NCBI GenBank assembly: GCA_963971535.1
Contig: OZ020598.1
Coordinates: forward strand, 98,949,674 to 99,013,673
Length of the DNA stretch: 64,000 nt
Direction: 5' to 3'
DNA from: Notolepis coatsorum
Taxonomy: Eukaryota > Chordata > Actinopteri > Aulopiformes > Paralepididae
The notes below the pieces were generated by a model. The model made no database searches and was not told the origin of the DNA. It was given only the letters and a program-made list of their open reading frames with translations. The translations under genes were made by a program, and so were the position numbers. Of the stretch, positions 48,901 to 60,900 are shown in pieces. The stretch's first letter is position 1, and every line of letters begins with the position of its first letter.

Positions 48901-51900
48901 GTATTTATTTACAAACACAAAGCAACACAGAGAGCAAGGAGGACTACCAGTGGCACCAAATCAATACACAAAAAGGAAAAGAAAACCCACCCGCCTTTAC
49001 AGGCGCCAAGCGCCCAAAAGTACAGCGGGTGGTGCTCACTCTAAGCTGGTGTCTCTAACATCAGGTCATCTACACTACGTGATGCAAAATGTAGACCCCA
49101 GGGTATCTTCCTGTCCTCAATGTGTGCGAAAACAAAAGATTAGCATACAGAAAAGTAATCACCATAGGCTGGATGACAAAATGACAAACACATATACAAA
49201 GGGGTTAGGGTTAAACGGAAATGTGCAATAAAAGACAATGACTCTACTAAACAACTCAAATGAACCAGAGCTTTAGGTACCAGCTCTGTACCAACCTAAT
49301 GCCCAAAAGGCCACAGCTCTACACAAAATGACACCAAAAACGGCACAGCTCTACAATAAAGTATAACACAAAAGATATTCCTACAAACTAACAGCGCAAA
49401 GAAACAGAGCCTTCACCAGCTCTACCAAACATACCCCAAAGAGCCACGGCTCTATACCAGAAGACAGAGAGAGGGAAGTGACACAAAGACTAGGACATAT
49501 GAAGGGAGTGTGGAGGTTGATTGCAGATTGGGATCAGGTGCTGCTGGGGAAGGACTGAGGTACTGATTGACCAGCTGGTGCTGGGGCCTGGAACCAGGAG
49601 ATGCATCTGGGAAAACATATGGAGAAAAAGGGGGAGAGACAGAGGACAACAACAACCAAAACCAGACTACTGTACATACATAACACATAACATACATAAC
49701 TCCCCATACACAAAAGGACAGTGTCCGTAACGCCTGTCCTGTTTCAAGATAATTAAGACCTGGGAACAGCCACACCTGCCCAGTGTCAAGTTAATTAAGA
49801 CCTGGGAACAGCCACACCTGCCCTGGGTCAAGTTAATCCTGGTCCCCAGCTCTCCCTCCAAAGAAGCAGCCGAGCAGTTACCACAACTGCCTAGCTGCCC
49901 CACAAAGTAGCCTGTAAGAGCCTGAGGCCCAGCTATACCTTCGCCAGCTATAGTGTAGCAGCCCAAGGCCTACTTGCTCCGACAGGGAGGATGGAGAAGG
50001 GTGTTTTCAGCAGCCCACAAGTCTGGCCACTCCAAGCAGCAGCCCATGCCTATAGCTACAGTTCACATCCCAACAGCCAGCAGATCAGCCCAGGGTCCAC
50101 TGCGCTCAAAGTGAGAAGGGGGAGGGCTGCCCATCACCCTGGGAGTGTCACCGCACTCACCACAAGAGGACTGTTTTGTTTATTTCAGATATGGGAACCC
50201 TGTATCAGAGTCTGGTGTTTAGGTATTGTGGCAGATATCATCCCCCGTCCCATGGCTACATGGAGGAAGGGAGATACTACTGCCACGGCCAGAGGAGAGT
50301 TAATTAGGGAGTTGATTAGGACTGATGGAACACACATGTGCACCACGTGATCACCCACATCCCACACACACACAGAGACACCCATAGCTTAAAGCCCGAG
50401 GAGAGACAGAGACAGGCTGAGTGGGGGTGAGGAAGGAGCAGAGAGCAGGGAGAGAGATTGTGATACGGAGTTTGTGAGGTGAGAGGTAGTTAAGAGGAGA
50501 GGTGAAAGCGAGAAGGTGTTCCTGGTACTGGACTGGCTGAGATACCCCCTTGTGAAACTGACCCTGGACCGGAAGACTGAGTATTGAAAATTCCCTTTTT
50601 GTACGAGAGCCTGATATGTGTTTTGACCCTGGACTGTTATTCGACTACTCTATTGCCCATCGGACTTTGTGCTGTTAACGATAGGTTATGTAGATAACCT
50701 AGTTATATTAGTATAGGCTAAGCTCCCGCTCTGAGCCTTACGAGATACTCTATATCGCCTGTGATACCTAATGTATCTCCCACGAACAAAAACACATGCA
50801 CCCCACCTGTATGGGGCCCCGCCCCTTATGGTGGTACCACCCATATAATCATGACTCTGGTCATGACACACCCTTCCTCGCCAAAAACCCGTCCCAGGAA
50901 AAGATCCCTCAAGAGGGAACTCAGGGCGCGCAGAGCGGGAGCTTAGCCTATACTAATATAACTAGGTTATCTACATAACCTATCGTTATATTTCGTATGG
51001 CATCGCTCCCGCTCTGAGCCTTACGAGATAATGGGGAAGAGCGGGTGCGAGACCCGACAGATGTACCCCCTGAGGACCCGTAAGCCCACATCAAGGGGTG
51101 CGGGGAGCCCTGTCACCCCATCCTTCCTAACGAAGGGGGGGCGCAGTCAACTCCACCTGAATGCGAACAAGAGGGAGCCAGAACCCCTTGAACACACCGT
51201 ACAGGCGGAACCACGTGTGACTCAACACACTGCGGCCCATACCCATACACTCCCGCTACCCGACCAAAGGACGGGAAGCAGGAAAGGCCACAGACCCCAG
51301 AACCGCCTGGGAGACAGAACCCCCGGTCATGTCCATGAGGTAAAACCTTACAAAGGGGCCCGGTGAGGACCATGAAGCTGCAGCACAGATGTCCTCCACC
51401 GAGGCCCCACCCAGGAGAGCGGCAGAGGCAGCCACCCCACGAGTGGAGTGCGCCCTGACGCCCCCAGGGGGATCCTGCCCAGCCAACGTGTAGCAGAGGG
51501 CAATACCCTCGCACAACCAATGGGACAGGCGCTGCTTCGACAGTGCCTTACCAGCACGAGCCCCACCGTAACAGACAAAAAGCTGATCGGTAACCCTGAA
51601 GTCCTGAGTACGGCTGAGGTAAAACCCCAAAGCACGGACTGGACATGACAGGTGAAGGCCCGCATCTAACTCACTAGTGTGAGGAGGAGGACGAAAAGCC
51701 TGAACCACAATATCCCGGGAGCGGAAGGAACTCCGGATATTCTTAGGCACGAAAGCAGGATTAGGTCGCAGAGTGGCACCGCAATCGGTCCGAAAAGACA
51801 GGCACTCTGGACGTACCGAGAGAGCACAGAGCTCACCCACGCGTTTAGCGGAAGTGACAGCCAGTAGGAACGCGGTCTTGAAAGACAGCCGTCCCAACGG

Positions 51901-54900
51901 CGCCTGCTCGAGCGGCTCAAACGGGGCCAAGGACAACCGACCGAGGACCAATTGAAGATCCCAAGTCGGAGCCAAGGAGCGTTGCACCGGCTTAACGCGT
52001 CGAGCGCCAAGCAGGAAACGCTTCACAAGAGGGTGGCTGAACAAGACATTCCCCTCAAATCCCTCATGATAGGAGGATATAGCTGCTGCATATACCCTCA
52101 CTGTCGAAGCCGACAGACTATCAAGGAGAGACTGGAGATAACCCAGAACAGCATCCAGGGGGCAGGAGACTGGGTCCCAGCCCCCCCCCCTTACACCATT
52201 CTTGGAACGCACGCCACCTGCCCGCGTAAACCGCGACAGTGGAGGGAGCATGCGCACACCGGATGGTATCAACCACTGCGGGATCCATCCTCTCCAGACT
52301 CACCCTCCCACCAGCCACACCACCAGGCGTTGACCCAACACCGGAGGCTGGACAAGCACTCCGTTGTGCTGCGAGAGGGCCGTCGCTGACCACGGAATGA
52401 CCCAAGGAGGAGCGACCAGAAGCTGGATTAAGACCGGGAACCACACTGACGTGCCCCGGTCCGGCGCGACCAGGATCACCGTCCTGCGCTCCCTCCGTAT
52501 CCGCTCCAACAGCTGACTCAACAGCTGTACAGGAGGGAAGGCGTACAGAAGACCGGGCGGCCACGGAAAGGTCGAGAAGGCATCCACCCCCAAGGGGGGA
52601 TGATCCGCTCGACTGAGCGAGAACCACAAGGGGCACTTGTGAGAACGTCGGCACGCAAACAGATCTACCGAGGCCTCCCCGAACCGATCCCAGATCTGTC
52701 TGACTATGTCGGGGCGGAGTTCCCACTCGTCGTGACGAGGACCGCCCCGAGACATTATATCCGCCGCCACATTTTCCGTACCAGGAACGTGGAGCGCCCG
52801 CAGACTGCGCAGCCTGCGGGATGCCCATAGCAACAGTTCGCGCGCCACCCGGAGCAGGCGGGCGGAACGAGTCCCACCCTGCCTGTTGATATACGCCGCC
52901 GCCGTCACATTGTCCGTCCTGATCAAAACATGCTGGCCTACCACCAGGTGGCCGAGCCGTTTGAGGACCAGGAGGACCGCCTTCAACTCCAACACATTGA
53001 TATGCAGGACAGCTGGGTCGGCATGACCCGTCCAGCTGCCCCCCACTGCGTGGGTCCGAAACGCCCCTCCCCAACCTGTGAGAGAGGCGTCGGTGAAAAC
53101 CGTGACGTGGGAGCCTCTGCTGCCCATGGGGACCCCAGCGGAGAGGATACCCAGCCTCCCCCAGTGGGCGAGATCCCCCCATATCGACAAAGGAACCGTC
53201 AACCGTCTCCCTTTGCCCCACACCGGATCTATTCTCAAAGAGAGAAACCACCTCTGTATCCGCCTCATAAAGAGGAGGCCAAGAGGAACCACCGTGTGGG
53301 CCGCCGACATAAGGCCCAGCAGACGCATCACCTGCAGCGCCGTAACCGTCCCTCCCAGACGGAAACCCCCGAGCGCGTGACGGAGATCCCCCCGACGCTG
53401 CTCCGAGAGGGTCGCAAGCATGGGCTTCGACCTCAATGTCAAGCCCAAGTACTCCACCTGTTGACTGGGAAGAGGGGTACTCTTCTTCCAATTCACAGCA
53501 AAACCCAAGCTGGTGAGGAATTCCACCACCAGTCGAGTATGAGACCTGGCAACCTCCTCTGAACGGCTGAGGAGCAGAATGTCGTCGAGATAGAACAAAA
53601 CTCGTATCCCCCGACGACGTAAAGGCCCCAGAGCAGCCGCCACGCACTTGGTGAATGTGCGGGGAGCCAGAGAATAACCGAACGGCATTCTGTGGTACTC
53701 GTACGCTACGCCCTGAAACAGGAACCGTAGGAACTTCCTGTGAGGAGGGAAAATGGGTATGTGAAAATACGCATCCTTCAGGTCTATGGAGGTGAACCAG
53801 TCCCCCCTCCTGACAGCAAGCAGAAGGAGTCGGACGGTCAACATCCTGAATGGTCTCACTACAATCAACCGATTGAACATGGACAGATTCAGTATAGGTC
53901 TGACCCCCCCAGTTTTCTTGGGCACCAGAAAATAACGGGAGTAGACGCCTGACATTGCGTCCTCTCTCGGGACCACAACGACGGCCTGCTTCGCCAACAG
54001 AGATTGAATCTCGTCGGCCAGGGCTGTCACCGCGCCCGACCCTAACAATAGGGTCGGCACCAAACCTGAGAACGGAGGATGGGGCCGCGCAAACTGCAAA
54101 ACCAGCCCCGCCTCTAACGTTCTCCTCATCCACCGATTCAAGGGACATTCCCGTCGCCATATGTGAATATAATCCCACAGCGCCCCCGCCGTCAACTGAC
54201 GCTGGGCCGCAAGGAACAGCAGATAATTGGCCCGGTCCCCCCCGTCGTGCAAAGCACCCAAGGGGGGACCCCGACAGAAAGGGCCGGTTTGATACGGGAG
54301 GAGCGGTCATCAAACCTGTGGACACACACTCACCCCCTGAACACCCCTCCAGCACACGCTGAGGAGCCGTTCCGCAGCCAGACACGCAAGGCCTGAGGAC
54401 CCCATGGGCTCCTACACGCCGAAGCCCTGCAGTGATATTGCTACCACTCAAATCACGCCAGCCTCTCCTTTGCAGACCACTGCCGGTTTGACGGGAGTGG
54501 GAGGCAACAGCGCGATACCCCGCCTGGCGAGGGCGAAGCCGGGGTAACCCCTGCTGAGCATTCAACAGAAGAGGCACCGAGTCCCCCTGCTGACCACTGA
54601 AGCTAGTGGCAGCTGCAACACCAGGTTCCACCCACCCACAACCTGCGGTGTAGGAACCACGCGACGACGGAACATTCTCACGGACAGACCCAGGCTCAGC
54701 CATCAACTGGGTGTCAGCCCCTGTCTCCATGAGAAGTGAAGAATGGGGCCGCATACGCTTCAAAGAAGGTTCGCAGCCCGCAGCCAAAGGAGAACGCTCA
54801 AAGCCCCGCTTCTGGGGATACCAGAGAGAGGACCGAACGGGGAGCGGGCTGCTCGCGGCAAAATGACGACGGGGTGGTTTACCAACCCCGAAATCACCAA

Positions 54901-57900
54901 AAATGGCCGATCCCTCGGCCGCCAAGACTGTCGGCCTTGCGAAACCCTGTCGATTCTCCAACCAGGGCACCACTGGCGGGGGAAACATGGCCGCCTGTCG
55001 AGGATCTCGCCACAGTCGTTGACGAGACCGTGCTCCCACCCCTGGCTGCACAGCGTGAGGCGGTGTAGGACCCGAATCAAAAACCCGCCTGCGCCTCCAC
55101 AGAACGCCCAAAAAGACTATCTGTGGAAAAAGGAGTCGTGAGGAGAGAAAACCTATCCTCTTCCCCAAGAGGAGACTGCTCCAACCAAAGATGCCTAACA
55201 ACCAAAGTCGATAGCATCCGAATCCTCCCCGCAGTTATAGCTTGCGACTGAGTCAAGATCTCTATAACACCACAAACATGAATCACGTTCATAGTGTCGG
55301 TTGGACTCAAAGACCTACAACCCGACGCCATCTTGGATAGGAAAGTAGCCAGCTGAGCCACAACACTGGCCGCCGCTAAATGCCATCCTGCAGCAGTATA
55401 CCACTCATTCGTCCATACTGCCACCCTCCGAGCCGACATGCTATCAAGCAACGGCCGGGCGGAACGTCGTTCATCCCCGCCTGGGCACAACAAAGAAGCT
55501 ACCTGGCTACTTAGCCAAGGTACCCCCGGGCTGCACCCCGTCGTCAGCCCCTTCACCCGCAAAAAAGGTAAATAGAGCTCAGCGAACCCCCCCACACCCA
55601 CCACCGACTGACCTTCATCAATGAAGGTGGCAAGAGGAGGGAAAAGCGGAATCCCGCGGCGGGGATTATTAGACATTCCAGCGTCAACATCAGCGTTAGC
55701 AGAAGAAGCAGCAGTAGCATTAGCATTAGCAGTAGCAGTAGCATTAGCGTCAACAGCATGTTCCAGGATCGCCAAGACATCGCCCACTACAGTGGAACGA
55801 TCGCCAAGCCGCCCCGGCCCTGGTGCCGAAACATACTCCACAGCACGACCAACACCGACATCGCCGCCTACTGACACAGACCTCACCTTTGTACAAGCCG
55901 ACCCGATAGCCAAACCTTGCACGCTGCCCCTCGGTCCGTCGCCGTCAGCCGAGGAACCACCAGCATAGGTCTGCGTCGTCGAAACAAGCTCCGGAGAATC
56001 CAGGGAAACACAATCCTCCGGTAAGCCCTCAACATTATTAACCTTCCTTAATCTTTTCATTCCGCTAGCTCGCATGGTGCATAGCATCCAGTACGCTGGG
56101 ACGAAAATAGAGGAAGGGTGTGTCATGACCAGAGTCATGATTATATGGGTGGTACCACCATAAGGGGCGGGGCCCCATACAGGTGGGGTGCATGTGTTTT
56201 TGTTCGTGGGAGATACATTAGGTATCACAGGCGATATAGAGTATCTCGTAAGGCTCAGAGCGGGAGCGATGCCATACGAAATATAACCTCTTCCACCCGA
56301 CGGGACCGGTACCGGTCCCAAAAGTATTGTTTTTTTGTCAGACGTATTCAAGTATAAACATCATAACCATGTCACAACAGCATTTATAATGTATATTATC
56401 ATCAATACGTTAGTTTAGGAATAGGTTAAAGTGTTATTATATAGATTTTCCAGTTATTTAATATTCCATTTACTTAGGTATGTATTTTAGGCGGATTTTC
56501 TGAAAATAGGCTCCGGCTTAAGAGGTTAACACATTCCCCACCAAAAACGAGTGCCATTTCATGTATGGACGAGGAGACCTAATAGTGATAATCTAGCATT
56601 GATTTCAGGATGATTAAATAATCAGCCGAAAAATTACAACGTGATGACTGGATTACAGTAAATGCATTTTTCTCGCCTTTTCCTGGAATTACTGAAAAAC
56701 ACCCAAACCATACTCTATTCAAAACGGTATAAAACGGAAATGTACAAATGAAAAAACAATCTGTCTTGGCAATGTTGACTAGAAGCAGCTCACTGAGACC
56801 CGACGGCGTTATTAGACCCATAGATATAATATAAGATATATTTTAAGCACTCGCAAATGTCACAGTCTAAAACTATATCCATTGAATAAAGACCTGGCAA
56901 TGAATGGGGTATCAGCGCCCCCTGCTGTGGCGGTCAATGTGTTAATCAATAAATATATTTTATTTATTGAAATTGTGCTTGTGTGGAACTTGGATTTGTT
57001 TGTTTTGCACCGTGTCGAGCCTGAACACCACCAGGCTCGTCACAGTATAATAACCTGTAGTCTGGTGTTTAGGTATAGTAACCTGTAGTCTGGTGTTTAG
57101 GTATAATAACCTGTAGTCTGGTGTTTAGGTATAATAACTTGTATCAGAGTCTGGTGTTTAGGTATAATAACTTGTATCAGAGTCTGGTGTTTAGGTATAA
57201 TAACTTGTATCAGAGTCTGGTGTTTAGGTATAATAACCTGTAGTCTGGTGTTTAGGTATAGTAACCTGTAGTCTGGTGTTTAGGTATAGTAACCTGTAGT
57301 CTGGTGTTTAGGTATAATAACTTGTATCAGAGTCTGGTGTTTAGGTATAATAACTTGTATCAGAGTCTGGTGTTTAGGTATAATAACTTGTATCAGAGTC
57401 TGGTGTTTAGGTATAATAACCTGTAGTCTGGTGTTTAGGTATAGTAACCTGTAGTCTGGTGTTTAGGTATAATAACTTGTATCAGAGTCTTTGGTATAAA
57501 GCAGTCTCCAGTATGTACTCAGTAGATCGTACAGATTTAAACTACTAAGTCGTACCCAGGTCTCCAGTATGTACTCTGTAGATGGTGCTGGTGTAGGTGA
57601 CTGTAGCCAGCAGGGCGTTGAGTTCCGCAAGGCTGCTGTGATTCAGGATCAGCTCCTTCTCACCATTACCTTTTGTTAGAAGGAGAAATAAGCAATCACT
57701 ATCTTCACACATCACAACAACCCCGGTTTAACCTGTTTCAGTCATTAAACATACCCGGTTTAACAATAGGTTATGTATATAACCTAGTTATATGAGTACT
57801 GGCTGAACGTCTCGCTCTTTCGCCATATTGAGATATACCTCATCTCCAGTACCTACTGTACTTCATTAACGAAACAAATGCACCCATGCACTTGACCAGG

Positions 57901-60900
57901 CCCCGCCCCAGTGTCCTCCTATAAGACACCAGGCATGATCACACTCGCCCTTCTTCGGGAAAAAGCTTTCCATCAAGAAAAACCCCACCAAGGGACCTCA
58001 GGGATGTGGAGCGCCCTCAGGCTGCGCAGATTGCGAGACGCCCACAGCCAGAGCTCGAACGCCGCCCGGTGCAGACGGATGGAGCGTACTCCACCCTGTC
58101 TGTTGATATACGCCGCTGCCGTCGTGCTGTCCGTCCTGACCAACACGTGCTCGCCCACCACCAAGTGGCCGAGCCGCTTGAGGACCAGGAGGACCGCCTT
58201 CAATTCCAACACATTGATGTGCATAGCAGACCGGGCAGCATGCCCCCCACTGCGTTGGTCCGACACGTCCCCCCCATCCCGTGAGGGAGGCGTCGGTGAA
58301 GACCGTGACGTGTGACCGCCTGTTGCCCATGGGGACCCCGCTCGTGAGGGTACCAGGTCTCCTCTAGTAGTCGAGATCCCCCCGTATCGACAAGGGAACC
58401 TTCAAACGTTTCCACTTGCCTCTCACCGGGTCTATTCTCAGACTGGAAAACCACCTCTGTATCCTCCTCATGAAGAGGAGGCCAAGAGGGACCACCGAGT
58501 GAGCAGATGCCATCATACCGAGCAGGTGCATCACATACAGCGCTGTAACCATCCAGCCAGGACGGAGACCCCCGAGCGCGTCGAGGATAGTCACTCGCCG
58601 CCGCTCCGAGAGGGTTGCCCTCATGGGCCTTGAGCTTAGAACCAAGCCCAAGTACTCCACCTGTTGACTGGGAAGAGGCGTACTCTTCTTCCAGTTCACA
58701 GCAAAACCCAGCTTGGTGAGGAATTCCACCACCAGCCTGGTATGAGACCTGGCGACCTCCTCCGACCGGCTGAGGGGCAGAATGTCATCAAGATAGAAAA
58801 ATATTCGTATCCCCTGACGACGTAGAGGCTCCAGCGCGGTCTCTACGCACTTGGTGAATGTGCGCATCCTTCAGGTCTATGGAGGTGAACCAGTCTCCCA
58901 CCCTGACAGCGTTTAGCAGGTGTTTGACGGTCAACATTCTGAACCATCTCGCCACAATCAGACTATTGAACGCGGACAGATCCAGTATAGGTCTGACACC
59001 TCCAGATTTTTTGGGCACCAGAAAATACCGGGAGTAGACGCCACACATCACGTCCTCCCGTGGGACCATGACTATGGCTTGCTTCGCCAACAGAGATTGG
59101 ATCTCGTCGGCCAGAGCTGTCACTGCTGCCGACCCTGACAACAGGGTCTGCACCAAACCTGAAAACGGAGGGTGGGGTTGTGTGAATTGCAAGACAAGCC
59201 CCCGCCTCAACGTTCTCTCCATCCACTTCGACATATGGCACTGCTGTAGCCATATGTGATAATACTCGCAAAGCGCACCCACCGCCATTTGGCGCTGGCC
59301 CGCTAGGAACTGTAGATAGGCGGCCCGGTCCCACCCGCTGTGCGTAGCCAACCCTGGACCCGCTAACCGTGCGGGCAGGGCGTTTCGTGGAGTCGGGACA
59401 TCGGTCCCTGATACAACCCACGAGGCAATCGCACCCAAGGGGGGACCCCGACAGAAAGGGCCGGTTTGATACGGGAGAAGCTGACATCATACCAGGTGAC
59501 AAGAGCTCCCCCACTGAACACCCCTCCAGCATGGACCGCTGAGGAGCTATTCTGCAGCTGGACATGCAAGGTGTGAGGCCCCCATGGGTTCCTACACACC
59601 GTAGCCCTGCAGTGATATTACTACCACCCAAATCACGCGCGCCTGCCAGACCACTGCCGGGCTCTCCGGAGTGGGAGGCACCAACGTGATACCCGGCCTG
59701 GCGAAGGCGAGGTCGGGGAAACCCGCGCTGAGCCTGAAGAGGCCTCGAGTCCCCCTGCTGACAACCTTTGAAGGTGACAAACGTAACACCAGGCTCACCA
59801 ATCGCAGACGCAGAACGTGTGGCGAGGGAGCCACGTGATAGCACAACATTCTCACGGACAGACCCAGTCTCAGCCATCAACTGGGTGTCAGCCCCTGTCC
59901 CCATGAGAAGCGAAACGTGGGGCCGCCTGCGCTTCATTGAAGACCCGCGGCCCGCAGCCAAAGGAAACAAATCAGAGCCCCTATTCCGCTGGTGTTGGGG
60001 GAGGGATTGATCGGAGAGCGGGCTGCACACAGCAGGACGGCGACGTTTTTTTAGGGCGTGCTCATCCAATGTAGTCGATCCCTCGGCCGCCAAGGCTGTC
60101 GGCCTTGTGGACACCTGTTGACGTAGAGCCCAGGGTACCTCAGGCGGGGGAAACATGGCCGCTGGTCAAGGGCCTCGCCATAGTCGCTGACGAGGCCGTG
60201 CTCTCACCTCTGGCTGCATGCACAACAACAAGATCACTAACGCTGTGGCGTCCTTGACGAAGACGGACAGGAGCACTTGGATTGGTCCCCTGGCGCGGCT
60301 CACGTTGCGCCTGTCTGCTCCCGGCTGCCCATGGGGGGGAAGGACGACGGGATGGGTTAATCGCAGAGACGAATCGCATACATGCATCGCATGCATGCCG
60401 ATTAATGACCTCTGAGCAAGTCCTAAATTATTATTATTATTATTATGGTGTGAGGCGGTGTGGGGCCCAGGTCAAATACCGCCCGCGTTTCTGCAGAACG
60501 ACAAAAAAGTCCTTCCGCGGAAAGAGGAGCCTTAAGGAGAAGAAACATTTCCTCCTCCCCAAGGGAAGACTGCTCCAACCAGAGATGCCTATTAATAAGA
60601 GTTGATAGCATCCTGATCCTTCCTGCGGTTATAGCTTGCAACTGATTCAAGATTTCTATAACCCCAAAAACATGCATGATGTTTTCAGCGTCGGCTGGCC
60701 CTGCAGCCCCACTACCCGACAGCAATGTGGACAGAAAAACAGTCAGCTGAGCCATGACACTGGCCGCAGCTAAATTCCATCCTGTGGCGGTATAAACATC
60801 ATCAGTCCATACTGCCACCTGCCGGGCCGACTTGCTCTCAAGCGTCGTCTTCCGGGTGGGACACCGTTCAACCCTGCCAGGGCAAAGGATCGATGCTACC

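Larger units (their letters stand above)
50677..56300 (-). mobile_element. Nearly complete DIRS retrotransposon
   Basis: Minus-strand order: 5' inverted repeat (56290-56110), gag-like (56075-55077), intermediate ORF region, RT/RNase H (54261-52300), tyrosine recombinase (about 52370-51256), 3' inverted repeat and internal complementary region (51033-50677). A tyrosine recombinase instead of an integrase and inverted instead of direct terminal repeats define DIRS elements. No target duplication is expected. The copy looks young: its only obvious lesion is a frame break at a C10 run (52181-52190). Confidence 0.9.
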
